A stretch of 64,000 nucleotides of DNA from CAYTPI01 sp964439625. GTDB lineage: Bacteria > Chloroflexota > Anaerolineae > Aggregatilineales > UBA3940. The translations under genes were made by a program, and so were the position numbers. The notes beneath the pieces were generated by a model that saw nothing but the letters and a program-made list of their open reading frames with translations, was not told where the DNA came from and did not search any database. Below are positions 17,094 to 25,827 of the stretch, one piece after another. The stretch lies in NCBI GenBank assembly GCA_964439625.1, contig CAYTPI010000007.1, forward strand, positions 122,694-186,693. The letters are read 5' to 3'. Each line of letters starts with the position of its first letter. The stretch's first letter is position 1.

Positions 17094-17997
17094 CACGTCG
17101 TCTCGTTAGTATCTGCCGAATATTCTTCCTGATGCGCTCAGGTAGGTTCAAGAGTACCACACTGATGATAATCAGGGCACCACCAATGTACTGTATTGGG
17201 CCAATCCGCTCGTCCAACAGAAAAGCTGCCCATACTAATGTCAACACAGGCTCAAAGGCCGCCATGACGGATGCTAGTGCGGCACCAACCATACTCACAC
17301 CCACCAGCAAAGCGGTGATCGGTACAATGGTTGAGATCACGCTTAAACCGCTGACAGACAGCCATCCTTGCAAGGTGGCAGGGGGCATGACTCCGTTGAG
17401 TAATGCGACTGGGGTAATAACAACGAAGGTTGTCGAAATTGTGATCGTTGCCAGTGTCATACGGGATAACCCGCGCGCCTTATACTGACTAAGCAAAATA
17501 TAGCCGGCATAACTGACCATATTAATCAGTGGGTAGACGAGATCAATCGGGTTATTAACAACGAGTTGGCCACCAATCGTTAGAGAACTGCCGCCCACAG
17601 CTAGCAGGATCGCCACGCACATTGTTGTGTTTAAATACTCGCCGAGGGCCAGTGATGCCAATGCAATTGTAGCTGGATACATATACATGATCAGTGTATA
17701 TGTTGAGGCCGGAATGCTTTCGAGAGCAAACGCGGCACAAATCGCAGGAATTGCAAACATAGCACCGAGTTGCATAGCATCGACAAATTGCCGGCGCGTC
17801 ATATTTTTGTAGCTCAAACGCTTGTGCCATACTGGGTATGTACTCCAAATGAAGCATGCAGCTAACGCAAAGCGCCAGAACACTACATCTGTTGGGCGCA
17901 GGCCATCGGCTAATGCGAACTTCGTAAAAATAGAGAAGAAACTGTAACCAGTAACAGTTACCAATACAGCTATAAAACCAAGGGTACGCTTGCTCAT
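17056..17997 (-). CDS. EamA-family (DMT) transporter
   Basis: A 313-residue membrane protein with ten predicted helices and two EamA repeats, the typical drug/metabolite transporter layout. LRPTDVVFWRFALAACFIW is the conserved first-repeat stretch, and VMAAFEPVLTLVWAAFLLDE is the second-repeat hallmark. The tail is basic (RIRKNIRQILTRRRDG). The substrate cannot be predicted; relatives export amino acids or other metabolites. The frame extends to 18027, but the Met at 17997 gives a normal start and leaves room for a divergent promoter shared with maf. Confidence 0.85.
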   Translation of the reverse strand: MSKRTLGFIAVLVTVTGYSFFSIFTKFALADGLRPTDVVFWRFALAACFIWSTYPVWHKRLSYKNMTRRQFVDAMQLGAMFAIPAICAAFALESIPASTYTLIMYMYPATIALASLALGEYLNTTMCVAILLAVGGSSLTIGGQLVVNNPIDLVYPLINMVSYAGYILLSQYKARGLSRMTLATITISTTFVVITPVALLNGVMPPATLQGWLSVSGLSVISTIVPITALLVGVSMVGAALASVMAAFEPVLTLVWAAFLLDERIGPIQYIGGALIIISVVLLNLPERIRKNIRQILTRRRDGTIPPPVDRSA

Positions 17998-18067
17998 ACA
18001 ACATTCTTTGTCAATGATCAGCAACATACTCTACCATAGGGCAGTTTCAATTGAGAAAACAAAATTT

Positions 18068-18736
18068 ATGATCAACATACTGCTTGCATCCCAATCCCCT
18101 CGCCGTCACGATTTAATCCAGTTGACAGGGGCAAACGTTACGACGTTGTCAACCGATATCAATGAGACCGTGAAGCCCGACGAAGCCCCTACAGATTACG
18201 TTGCTCGCCTGAGTAGAGAAAAAGCAGCCGCAGCCGCAGCAACACAATCAACAGAATGTCAAATGATTATTGTCGCTGCCGATACTTCCGTCATTGATGC
18301 GGGCGATATTCTCGGTAAGCCAGCTAACTTCGATGAGGCACAAGCACTGCTACAGCGCTTGCGCAACAGAACACACCATGTATTGACTGGTATTACCGTT
18401 ATTGAATACCCGACTGGGCAGGGCTTGACCCACGTAGTGCGTAGCCCAATCAAAATGCGCAACTTCACAGATGAGGACATCATCCGGTATGTAGAAACAG
18501 GCGATCCGTTTGATAAGGCTGGCGGTTACGGTATTCAGCACCAAGGATTTCAGCCTGTAAAGCAGTTCTCTCATTGCTTTGCGAATGTGATGGGGCTACC
18601 ATTATGCCACCTCACAAGGATGTTGCAGCAGCTAGAGCAGCAACTTGCCGTTGATATCGCTACTAACTGCCAACAACACCTTGATTACGCTTGCCCAATC
18701 TATGATGTTATTCTCAACGGTGGTGAAACACTTTAA
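18068..18736 (+). CDS. Maf-like nucleotide pyrophosphatase
   Basis: A 222-residue Maf/YhdE-family protein. The N-terminal signature LLASQSPRRHDLIQLTG is intact, with the LSREKA and VAADTSV motifs and a KPANFDEAQALLQRL helix. Maf proteins hydrolyse canonical (dTTP, UTP) or modified nucleoside triphosphates to monophosphates and are linked to septum-formation control. The usual ATG is at 18068; in-frame upstream Mets would add non-conserved sequence. It precedes comM by 15 bases on the same strand. Confidence 0.9.
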   Translation: MINILLASQSPRRHDLIQLTGANVTTLSTDINETVKPDEAPTDYVARLSREKAAAAAATQSTECQMIIVAADTSVIDAGDILGKPANFDEAQALLQRLRNRTHHVLTGITVIEYPTGQGLTHVVRSPIKMRNFTDEDIIRYVETGDPFDKAGGYGIQHQGFQPVKQFSHCFANVMGLPLCHLTRMLQQLEQQLAVDIATNCQQHLDYACPIYDVILNGGETL

Positions 18737-18751
18737 GCGAGGGATGTTACC

Positions 18752-20275
18752 ATGCTTGCGGTTGTAAATAGTTGTGCCCTGATTGGGGTCAATGGGCAGC
18801 TTGTCCAAGTCGAAGTTGATGCATCCCGCGGGAAACCTGCAATTACAATTGTTGGTTTACCTGGCAACGCTACCAAGGAGTCGAAGGATCGGGTTTGGGC
18901 CGCTTTACGCAACAGTGGCCTCTCTTTCCCGACCCGCAAACTGACAATCAACTTGGCCCCTGCCGATATTCGTAAAGATGGCCCTGCTTATGACCTGCCA
19001 ATTGCCATGGGATTATTGGCAGCGAGCGCCCAAATTCCACCTGATAGTCTTGATAAGGCCTTGGTTTTAGGCGAACTTTCCCTGGATGGCAGTGTTAAGC
19101 ATGTGCGTGGAGTGATTGCTGCGGCCTATCTTGCCCAATCACTGGAGCTTGAACGCATTTTTGTTCCCGAAGAAGACGCGCCACAAGCCGCTGTCTTTCC
19201 GGGCTTAGAGGTCATCCCAGTTGACCACATCATCACAATGACTGAGCACTTGCTGGGGCTAGAGGCGATCCCCGCCTTCGACCGCAACACGCTTGATTTC
19301 AGTTGGAGCAGCCTCAACGACTTTGTCGATTTCGCAGATGTCAAAGGACAAGAACACGTCAAACGAGCCTTAGAAGTAGCTGCCGCTGGGGCGCACAACG
19401 CCTTACTGACTGGCCCCCCCGGCACTGGTAAAACACTGATGGCCCGAGCCATGACAGGCATTCTGCCAGAGATGACACTACAAGAATCTCTGGAAGTTAC
19501 CCGGATCTACTCCATTGCAGACGAACTGCCAGAAGGCACACATCTCGTGCAGCAAAGACCGTTCCGCGCACCCCACCATACGATTAGTGCAGCCGGGCTG
19601 GTCGGTGGCACCTCTGAGTTAATCCCTGGAGAGGTTTCTAAAGCACATCGCGGCGTCCTCTTCCTTGATGAACTTCCCGAGTTTGGCAAAATTCTGGATG
19701 TGCTGCGCCAACCCATTGAAGACCGGACTGTGACCATTACGAGAGCCTCAGGGTCAGCCACGTTTCCCTCAAATTTCATGTTGATCGCCTCGTCTAACCC
19801 GTGCCCTTGCGGTTACTATGGCGACCGCGACCGCGAATGTACTTGCTCGTCGTCTACAGTGACGCGCTACCGACAGCGCATCTCAGGTCCGCTAGCTGAT
19901 CGCATTGATATTCACGTGGAAGTACCGCGGGTTGCTTATGATAAATTATCTGATGACCGTCGTGGCGAATCTTCCGAGTCAATTCGGGAACGGGTTCAGT
20001 TAGCGCGAGATATGCAAGCCAAGCGCTTCGCCGATACCAACCTCAAAGCCAATGCAGATATGGGTGTGCAACAAATTGCATCTTTCTGCAAACTTGCCTC
20101 TGAGAGCGAAACACTCATGCGCTCTGCTATGCAGCAGATGCAGTTGAGCGCCCGCGGCTATCACCGTGTCTTGAAGCTCAGCCGGACTATTGCGGATATG
20201 GAAACCTCTGACCTTATTCGTTCGCATCACATCGCTGAGGCGCTTCAATACCGGGCTAAGCAGTTTTGGGGGTGA
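18752..20275 (+). CDS. comM: YifB/ComM family Mg-chelatase-like AAA ATPase
   Basis: A 507-residue protein of standard ComM length. The N-terminal ChlI-like domain (1-190) has VDASRGKPAITIVGLPGNA. The AAA core carries Walker A LLTGPPGTGKTLMARAM, Walker B GVLFLDELPEF and the Cys-rich SSNPCPCGYYGDRDRECTCS insert. The C-terminal Mg-chelatase domain ends with LSARGYHRVLKLSRTIADME. ComM is a hexameric helicase that drives branch migration during natural transformation. GAGGG lies about eight bases before the ATG. Confidence 0.92.
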   Translation: MLAVVNSCALIGVNGQLVQVEVDASRGKPAITIVGLPGNATKESKDRVWAALRNSGLSFPTRKLTINLAPADIRKDGPAYDLPIAMGLLAASAQIPPDSLDKALVLGELSLDGSVKHVRGVIAAAYLAQSLELERIFVPEEDAPQAAVFPGLEVIPVDHIITMTEHLLGLEAIPAFDRNTLDFSWSSLNDFVDFADVKGQEHVKRALEVAAAGAHNALLTGPPGTGKTLMARAMTGILPEMTLQESLEVTRIYSIADELPEGTHLVQQRPFRAPHHTISAAGLVGGTSELIPGEVSKAHRGVLFLDELPEFGKILDVLRQPIEDRTVTITRASGSATFPSNFMLIASSNPCPCGYYGDRDRECTCSSSTVTRYRQRISGPLADRIDIHVEVPRVAYDKLSDDRRGESSESIRERVQLARDMQAKRFADTNLKANADMGVQQIASFCKLASESETLMRSAMQQMQLSARGYHRVLKLSRTIADMETSDLIRSHHIAEALQYRAKQFWG

Positions 20276-20362
20276 GGCAGTCCTTGCCACGCTGTTTGCC
20301 TCGATGAACGGTAATAGGCCCAGTTTTGTGTGAGCTTTCTTTAACAAACGATCCAGGTGGTG

Positions 20363-21418
20363 TTAACGCACCTCAATCACTTGACCCTCCGCCGCTCGCA
20401 TCAAACGATCCTGCAAGGCTGCATTAAGTGGCGAAGAATAAGCTGGCAGCCGTGTCAGAATAACATCAACGCCAGCCTCGTCCATTTGCCGCAGCGCGGC
20501 AAACAAGCGTGTAGCAGCAGTTTGCGCCGATAACCCCAAAGATACCTTAAACACGTGCTTTGGGGGAGCAAGTGCGGTCAAGTCTGCGTCACTGAGCAAG
20601 ATACCCACAGACTGCTCTGCATTAGAGTCCGTCAGCCGAGCGTGGAGCGCCTTGAGAATGGCTTCACGCGAGCCTTTGAGCATAATTACTTGCGCTTGGG
20701 GTGAATAATGCTTGGTCATCATACCAGGCGATTGGCCTGCTTGCTTCTCAGAGTGCCATTTTTGCAGCAAAACAACATCAGGCAGATATTCCCTAAGTGC
20801 CTCAACAGAGGTGCCGCCGGGTCGCAAAATTGTCGGTACGCTGGCTGTTAAGTCAAGCACGGTTGACTCAACCCCGATCAAGGTTGGGCCTGCGTCGAGT
20901 ATGATGTCTACACGCCCGTCAAGATCAGCCAAAACATGTTGGGCTGTGGTTGCGCTCGGCCTTGAGAAGAGATTGGCGCTTGGGGCGGCAATGGGAACAC
21001 CTGCTGCGTCAATTAGCGCCGCAGCAACTGGATGTGCTGGCATCCGCACAGCCACTGTTGGCATATGAGCGGATAAGTTAGCAGGCACCTTCTCGCGCCG
21101 GGGCAGCACCAACGTCAGTGGGCCGGGCCAAAATGCCTCGATAAGTGTGCCAATATCGCTGGCTGGAGTATCCGTAAGCTGAGTTAAAGCCTCAACATTA
21201 GAAATATGTGCAATAATTGGGTCTGTAGTTGGGCGCTGCTTGGCCTCAAAGATTCTGTGAATGGCATCCGCATCAAGAGCATTTGCACCCAAACCGTAGA
21301 CGGTCTCAGTTGGAAAAGCAACTAAACCGCCAGCCTGTATGATCTGCGCTGCCTGACTAGTATGTACCGCATCAGGGGCCAGTGGGTCAATTTGTAGTAT
21401 TCTAGTCTTCGTAAGCAC
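20363..21418 (-). CDS. L-threonylcarbamoyladenylate synthase (Sua5 type)
   Basis: A 351-residue protein starting at GTG. The N-terminal YrdC/TsaC domain (about 15-215) has GGLVAFPTETVYGLGANALD, the KxR-type motif AKQRPTTDPI and SANLFSRPSATTAQHV. The C-terminal Sua5 extension begins at SPGMMTKHYSPQAQVIML. The enzyme makes threonylcarbamoyl-AMP from threonine, bicarbonate and ATP, the first step of t6A37 modification of ANN-decoding tRNAs. It follows the secreted-protein gene with one base between stop and start, so the two are probably coupled though functionally unrelated. Confidence 0.92.
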   Translation of the reverse strand: MLTKTRILQIDPLAPDAVHTSQAAQIIQAGGLVAFPTETVYGLGANALDADAIHRIFEAKQRPTTDPIIAHISNVEALTQLTDTPASDIGTLIEAFWPGPLTLVLPRREKVPANLSAHMPTVAVRMPAHPVAAALIDAAGVPIAAPSANLFSRPSATTAQHVLADLDGRVDIILDAGPTLIGVESTVLDLTASVPTILRPGGTSVEALREYLPDVVLLQKWHSEKQAGQSPGMMTKHYSPQAQVIMLKGSREAILKALHARLTDSNAEQSVGILLSDADLTALAPPKHVFKVSLGLSAQTAATRLFAALRQMDEAGVDVILTRLPAYSSPLNAALQDRLMRAAEGQVIEVR

Positions 21419-21419
21419 G

Positions 21420-22142
21420 CTACTGAATCGTAATCGTCACAGGCGCATCGAAGTCCATCCACTGACCATTGCCGGCTTCGCAATCTTCAGCAGTAGGGAA
21501 GCAGCCAGCTAATTGCAATGAATAGTTACCAGCATCGCCAATGCCTGAGAATGCATCAGCATGTGTCGTAACATCACCAGGCTCCATTTGCCAATTCCGC
21601 CAACTCGTCTGGAAGACGCCTGTGCCAACAAGATTTACACCCATGATGCCAACAACTATTGTCTCTGAGGTTTGGTTCTCAACCGTAAACTCAAACGGAA
21701 TCCGTTGATTGATTGGAAAAGTTGTCGTCACCAGCCCTAATGTGATGTTGGTTAACCCCATACCGTTATTAGCGGCGGCAACTACTTCTGGCGTCGGTTC
21801 GATTGTCACTGTAAGCGTTGGAGTAGAGTCACCTTCGGTAGCCGTTGGAGTCACCGTTAACGTAGAGGTTGGGCTCGGTGCGGCAGTTTCAGCTTCAACT
21901 TCAGTAGGTTCTAACGTGAGGCTAGGTAGCGGCGTTGGGGGGGGTGTATTAGTCGCTGTCAAGGTGACAGTGGCTGTCGCGGTTGGCGAAGTCGTTGGCG
22001 TTGGTGTTGGCACAATGGCGATTTGCCTCGGTGCTCCAGTCACGAAGAAAATCCCAACGCTGATTATCAAGAGGCTGCCAACACATAATAAGGAAAGTGC
22101 CGCCACCAGCGGTATGATAGTTTTTTTATTGAGTGAGTTCAT
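21420..22142 (-). CDS. secreted or membrane-anchored protein with TP-rich linker
   Basis: A 240-residue protein. An N-terminal hydrophobic helix (IIPLVAALSLLCVGSLLIISV) is a signal anchor or signal peptide. Residues about 42-115 are a Thr/Pro/Ser/Ala linker (PTPTPTTSPTATATVTLT pattern). The C-terminal about 120 residues form a beta-rich domain with IPFEFTVENQTSETIVVGIM and two Cys in SLQLAGCFPTAEDCEAGNG, resembling an Ig-like or DUF4352-like extracellular domain. Function unknown. It precedes the Sua5 gene in the same transcript. Confidence 0.68.
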   Translation of the reverse strand: MNSLNKKTIIPLVAALSLLCVGSLLIISVGIFFVTGAPRQIAIVPTPTPTTSPTATATVTLTATNTPPPTPLPSLTLEPTEVEAETAAPSPTSTLTVTPTATEGDSTPTLTVTIEPTPEVVAAANNGMGLTNITLGLVTTTFPINQRIPFEFTVENQTSETIVVGIMGVNLVGTGVFQTSWRNWQMEPGDVTTHADAFSGIGDAGNYSLQLAGCFPTAEDCEAGNGQWMDFDAPVTITIQ

Positions 22143-22233
22143 TTGTTAAGTTGATGTCATAAGTATATATTGCGTCACTATAATACCGTGGGTATTTGTT
22201 AGAAACGATTTTCAGAAGTGGAAAGTTTGTCTC

Positions 22234-23286
22234 GTGAAGCTCTACATATCAGTTGATCTCAAGAGTAATTGGATTCCGAAAAATATGTACGAAGTGTTTG
22301 AGAAGCACACCTCATTAAGCCTTGTCATGGATCCAGTTGATGCAGATGCAATCTGGCTATTTAGTTATTACGTGCCATACTTTTTGCCACGACGTTGGCA
22401 TTTCCTTGATTCGTTGACTCATCGCCTTGGGCTGAACCCAGATCAACAACGGGAAAACAAGATCATCCAAAAAAAATTTGTAATCAGCTCAGTACATCAC
22501 TTGTATCACCCAAAAGAAGCGCTCTACATTGATAAAGTTAGACAGGTCAATGCGCTGAGCGACGTTGTCCATTTCTTTTCTGAGCAGAACATTGCTACCA
22601 ACCAACATTATTTCACACGCCCGATTATCCACCTGCCGTATTGGTTGAGCGTTATTGATTTCACCCCGCAAACACCAGCACTCAAGCAAGCTGCCCGTCA
22701 GATGTTCGGCATTCCGCAAGCTCGGATTGTGCTTGGCAGTTTTCAACGAGATAGTGAGTCAGATGGGGTAATGCCCAAGTTAGAGAAGGGACCAGACCGC
22801 TTCTGTGATATTGTTGAACAGCTTGACCCTACACGCTATTTTGTGTTGCTCGCTGGTACTCGGCGTGATTATGTTGAAAAGCGCTTAAATAGTGCCGGGG
22901 TTGCATTTAAGAACGTAGGTTTTGTGCCAACAGAAATGATGACAACTTTGTACCACACCCTAGATTACTACTTAGTAACATCGCGAGTGGAAGGGGGGCC
23001 ACAGGCTACCTTAGAGACGATGGCAACACAGATACCAATCTACACGACACAAGTGGGCGTCTCAAACCTACTTGATCAACGTGTGGTGTTTGATGCTTCC
23101 GAGAAAATCGTTGAAGCACTCAGTCGCCCGTACCCAGACGTGTTGGATACGCATTTTGAGACGATTAAACAGTACAGCCCCGAAACTGTGATCCCACACT
23201 ATGATGCTGTGTTTATACAACTGTGGGAAGCATACCAAGTTGGCGAACTTGCTAAAGTTGCCGAGAAGTTACCCAGCTTCCCTTAG
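22234..23286 (+). CDS. glycosyltransferase, GT4-like
   Basis: A 350-residue soluble protein starting at GTG. The C-terminal half matches GT-B retaining glycosyltransferases: an ILGSFQRDSE-type strand (IVLGSFQRDSE), YFVLLAGTRRDYVEKRL, FKNVGFVPTEMMTTLYHTLD, and the donor-binding loop SRVEGGPQATLETMA with its E-x7-E-like spacing. The N-terminal half is unusual and rich in aromatic residues. It probably adds a sugar to an envelope glycan. No other glycan-assembly genes flank it. A TATAAT box at 22179-22184 could be its -10. Confidence 0.78.
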   Translation: MKLYISVDLKSNWIPKNMYEVFEKHTSLSLVMDPVDADAIWLFSYYVPYFLPRRWHFLDSLTHRLGLNPDQQRENKIIQKKFVISSVHHLYHPKEALYIDKVRQVNALSDVVHFFSEQNIATNQHYFTRPIIHLPYWLSVIDFTPQTPALKQAARQMFGIPQARIVLGSFQRDSESDGVMPKLEKGPDRFCDIVEQLDPTRYFVLLAGTRRDYVEKRLNSAGVAFKNVGFVPTEMMTTLYHTLDYYLVTSRVEGGPQATLETMATQIPIYTTQVGVSNLLDQRVVFDASEKIVEALSRPYPDVLDTHFETIKQYSPETVIPHYDAVFIQLWEAYQVGELAKVAEKLPSFP

Positions 23287-23675
23287 GCATTAGGCCAACG
23301 GTAACGGTGTGTCGGCATGTTAGGCTGAACAGTCACCATTTGTGTTGAGACAGTTCGCTGCTTGCCGTTGTCAACAAACTCAACAACTATCTCTTCAAGT
23401 GACTTCACCGCGATGATTGTTGCAAGGCGAAAGTGGCTCACTTTCGCATCTGCTTCAGACGGCACTTTGACGCTAACAAAATGACCGACTTTCGCAAGCT
23501 GACCCCGAATCTTAGCAATTTGCTCCATCTGTCGTTGGGGTATTTGATAACGCCCGCCACGGCGGAAGGCTTTTACAATACCATCATTGATAGCATCCCG
23601 TATATGTTGAGGCGTGGTCTTGAGAAGTTTCGCAGCTTGTTTGGTTGTGAGTGTATCTTTGAGCTTTGGCGCCAT
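23283..23675 (-). CDS. excisionase-type helix-turn-helix protein
   Basis: A 130-residue basic protein. Residues 8-60 read TLTTKQAAKLLKTTPQHIRD then GIVKAFRRGGRYQIPQRQ, the winged-helix layout of MerR/excisionase-like DNA-binding domains. The C-terminal half is beta-rich (FRLATIIAVKSLEEIVVEF). It may be a small transcription regulator. No integrase or mobile element lies nearby, so an excision role is unlikely. It converges on the glycosyltransferase gene with a 4-base overlap. Confidence 0.7.
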   Translation of the reverse strand: MAPKLKDTLTTKQAAKLLKTTPQHIRDAINDGIVKAFRRGGRYQIPQRQMEQIAKIRGQLAKVGHFVSVKVPSEADAKVSHFRLATIIAVKSLEEIVVEFVDNGKQRTVSTQMVTVQPNMPTHRYRWPNA

Positions 23676-23736
23676 ATTAAATGACCTTTCAACACGTATA
23701 TTACGAACCTAATCATAACAGGTTTTCGTCAGATTT

Positions 23737-25827
23737 CTATTTGCCGCTCTCCACAATCAAATACACACGCATACTACTGCTAGCATATACTTCTATCAAA
23801 GCAGGTGAGTCTAACCGCGAAGCAGTAGTCAAATTATTAACTTTCCAACTGTAGCCGTTACGAAATGACACATCGACATTATCTACAATTACATAGGTTG
23901 GACGGTTAAACTCGGTTAGTTCGTCAATAGCCGCAGTTAGATCAACTCCAGGCGTATAAAACGTTGAGCGGAGTGCTGCTTTTTCAGGGTAGTATTCGCC
24001 TTCAAACCCTTGTTGAGCGAGGGCGTTGTTAAGCGGGCCTACTCGGTATGTCTCGTAGTAAGTTTCACGCTCAGCATAAGCTGAGAGGAAAATCTCCGCA
24101 TGGTCTGTCATTAGTAGGGCGTCAGATGGTAAGTTCGTGCGCATCCAGTTAAGGCCTAGTAAGTAGTCATCTACAGCCGGTTCAATTGGCTGGTTCAAGA
24201 TACGATACGTGTAGGCACTATTTGATAATCCACTGCGCATACGCTGAATGATGTAAAGACCAATCGGCAAGGCGAATAATACAAGCAGCAGACCAACTGC
24301 AAAACGCTTTCTTACCGACAACTGACCTAACTGACCGATGGCAGCCGCTGTCAACAAGGCCATCATCACTTGTGGCCCATCAATGAAAAAGCGCTCATCG
24401 GCGAAAAAATCAAAGGTTAGGGCAACTGTTAGACCCGCTAGCAATGAGAACCACGTCCATAGTGCGAAGTCGTCGAGGTCACGCCAGTTAAGCACCGTGT
24501 AGATCAGCGTGCCAATTGACCCGAGCCCCAGATAGGCCAAAACCCACAATGGCAGTGAAAACGCCAGCCCCAAAATGCTGCTGCCACCACCCGTGATGGT
24601 GTTATAGAGCGGTGTTCTGACCAGTGCGGCCCCTGGCTTGATCGTCAGATATGAGGTAAACCCACCTTCACCAGATACAACGGCAATCAATACAATGGTG
24701 CTTACTGGCAACGTGAGAGCAAGTAGGTTGCGTAAACGACGCGACAGTTGCCTCTGAAGCAAGAAACGCCAGCCAATGACGGCAATTAACCCCACTAAAA
24801 TTGCAGGCATCAAAGAGCTTTTTGTACCAGCACAGACTGCTGCCAAGAACACCAACATCAGGTGATCTGTGTATGTGCTTTGGTCAAATGACAGCCAACG
24901 ATAGGCATAAAGTAGAAACGCTGCGATAAAGATCGAGCCAAAAAGAGTAGATATACTGCCATACCCTGACTCAGCCAATGTACTACCCGACTGAACTGAA
25001 TTTTCTAAATTGAGCGTCCGCGTAATGGCCCAGCCAACATCTGTATGAAATAGGATCATGAAGCCTGCGATCAAACCGCCATGAACCCGCTTACTGGCGA
25101 CCCAACCAGCATTAAATAATTGTAGCGCCAAGACCCATGCACCTAAACCCGGCAAATGACGCATTAGCAGGTTGGTCAATGGCATATCAGTGGGAAGTGC
25201 TAGACCAATCGGAACAAAATAGGAGAAGAAATGATAGTTCTGTGGTTCACCGGCGATGCGCGGATCAGAAAGGGGCCAGCGATACATAACATCTGCAATG
25301 TTCCCAGCATGGAACACAATATCATGGTGGACGACTCGTGCTTCTTGAAACAATACACGCGGTGAAAAATATAATGAAGAGGCGGTTACCAAGGCAATCA
25401 ACAATAGCAACCCAGCTACATACAGTAATGGTGGCCCATATACATTTTGTACTCGACCACGCTTTAGGTAAACCATAAACAGCAACAGCGGCAAGCTAGT
25501 AGGCAGTAGTCGAAATAATTCAACCGAGCCAAGTGCGCTGAGAGGCAGCAGAATAACTATCTGGAGCAGCATGCCGCAGAGCCAGCCCATGCCCAACATC
25601 ATGGCCCAGTTATTCTCTTGTGGCGCCAACCATAGATAGATCAACAGACCTGGTAAGAAGCAGTAAAACAGTGCACCCACCCAGAACCCAATGGTCTCTG
25701 ATGTAGGCGACCCAAAAATGCTTGATTGGACGACAAGCCCAAGCAACGTTAGACAGAAAAAGATACCCGCTGTTAGATAGCCTGTTGGCTGTTCTGTAAG
25801 ACGTCGCAACGATAAGCGACTTACCAC
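23737..25827 (-). CDS. large polytopic membrane protein, GT-C-like
   Basis: A 696-residue protein starting at GTG. About 14 hydrophobic helices span residues 15-540, followed by a soluble C-terminal domain (about 545-696) with YLLGLNWMRTNLPSDALLMT and several aromatic residues. The long first external loop near residues 170-215 (VHHDIVFHAGNIADVMYRWP) is acidic and aromatic. The layout is that of GT-C or DUF2298-like membrane proteins, which act on lipid-linked sugars or envelope polymers; no catalytic motif is certain. Its start overlaps the CapA gene stop by seven bases, so the two are coupled. Confidence 0.68.
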   Translation of the reverse strand: MVSRLSLRRLTEQPTGYLTAGIFFCLTLLGLVVQSSIFGSPTSETIGFWVGALFYCFLPGLLIYLWLAPQENNWAMMLGMGWLCGMLLQIVILLPLSALGSVELFRLLPTSLPLLLFMVYLKRGRVQNVYGPPLLYVAGLLLLIALVTASSLYFSPRVLFQEARVVHHDIVFHAGNIADVMYRWPLSDPRIAGEPQNYHFFSYFVPIGLALPTDMPLTNLLMRHLPGLGAWVLALQLFNAGWVASKRVHGGLIAGFMILFHTDVGWAITRTLNLENSVQSGSTLAESGYGSISTLFGSIFIAAFLLYAYRWLSFDQSTYTDHLMLVFLAAVCAGTKSSLMPAILVGLIAVIGWRFLLQRQLSRRLRNLLALTLPVSTIVLIAVVSGEGGFTSYLTIKPGAALVRTPLYNTITGGGSSILGLAFSLPLWVLAYLGLGSIGTLIYTVLNWRDLDDFALWTWFSLLAGLTVALTFDFFADERFFIDGPQVMMALLTAAAIGQLGQLSVRKRFAVGLLLVLFALPIGLYIIQRMRSGLSNSAYTYRILNQPIEPAVDDYLLGLNWMRTNLPSDALLMTDHAEIFLSAYAERETYYETYRVGPLNNALAQQGFEGEYYPEKAALRSTFYTPGVDLTAAIDELTEFNRPTYVIVDNVDVSFRNGYSWKVNNLTTASRLDSPALIEVYASSSMRVYLIVESGK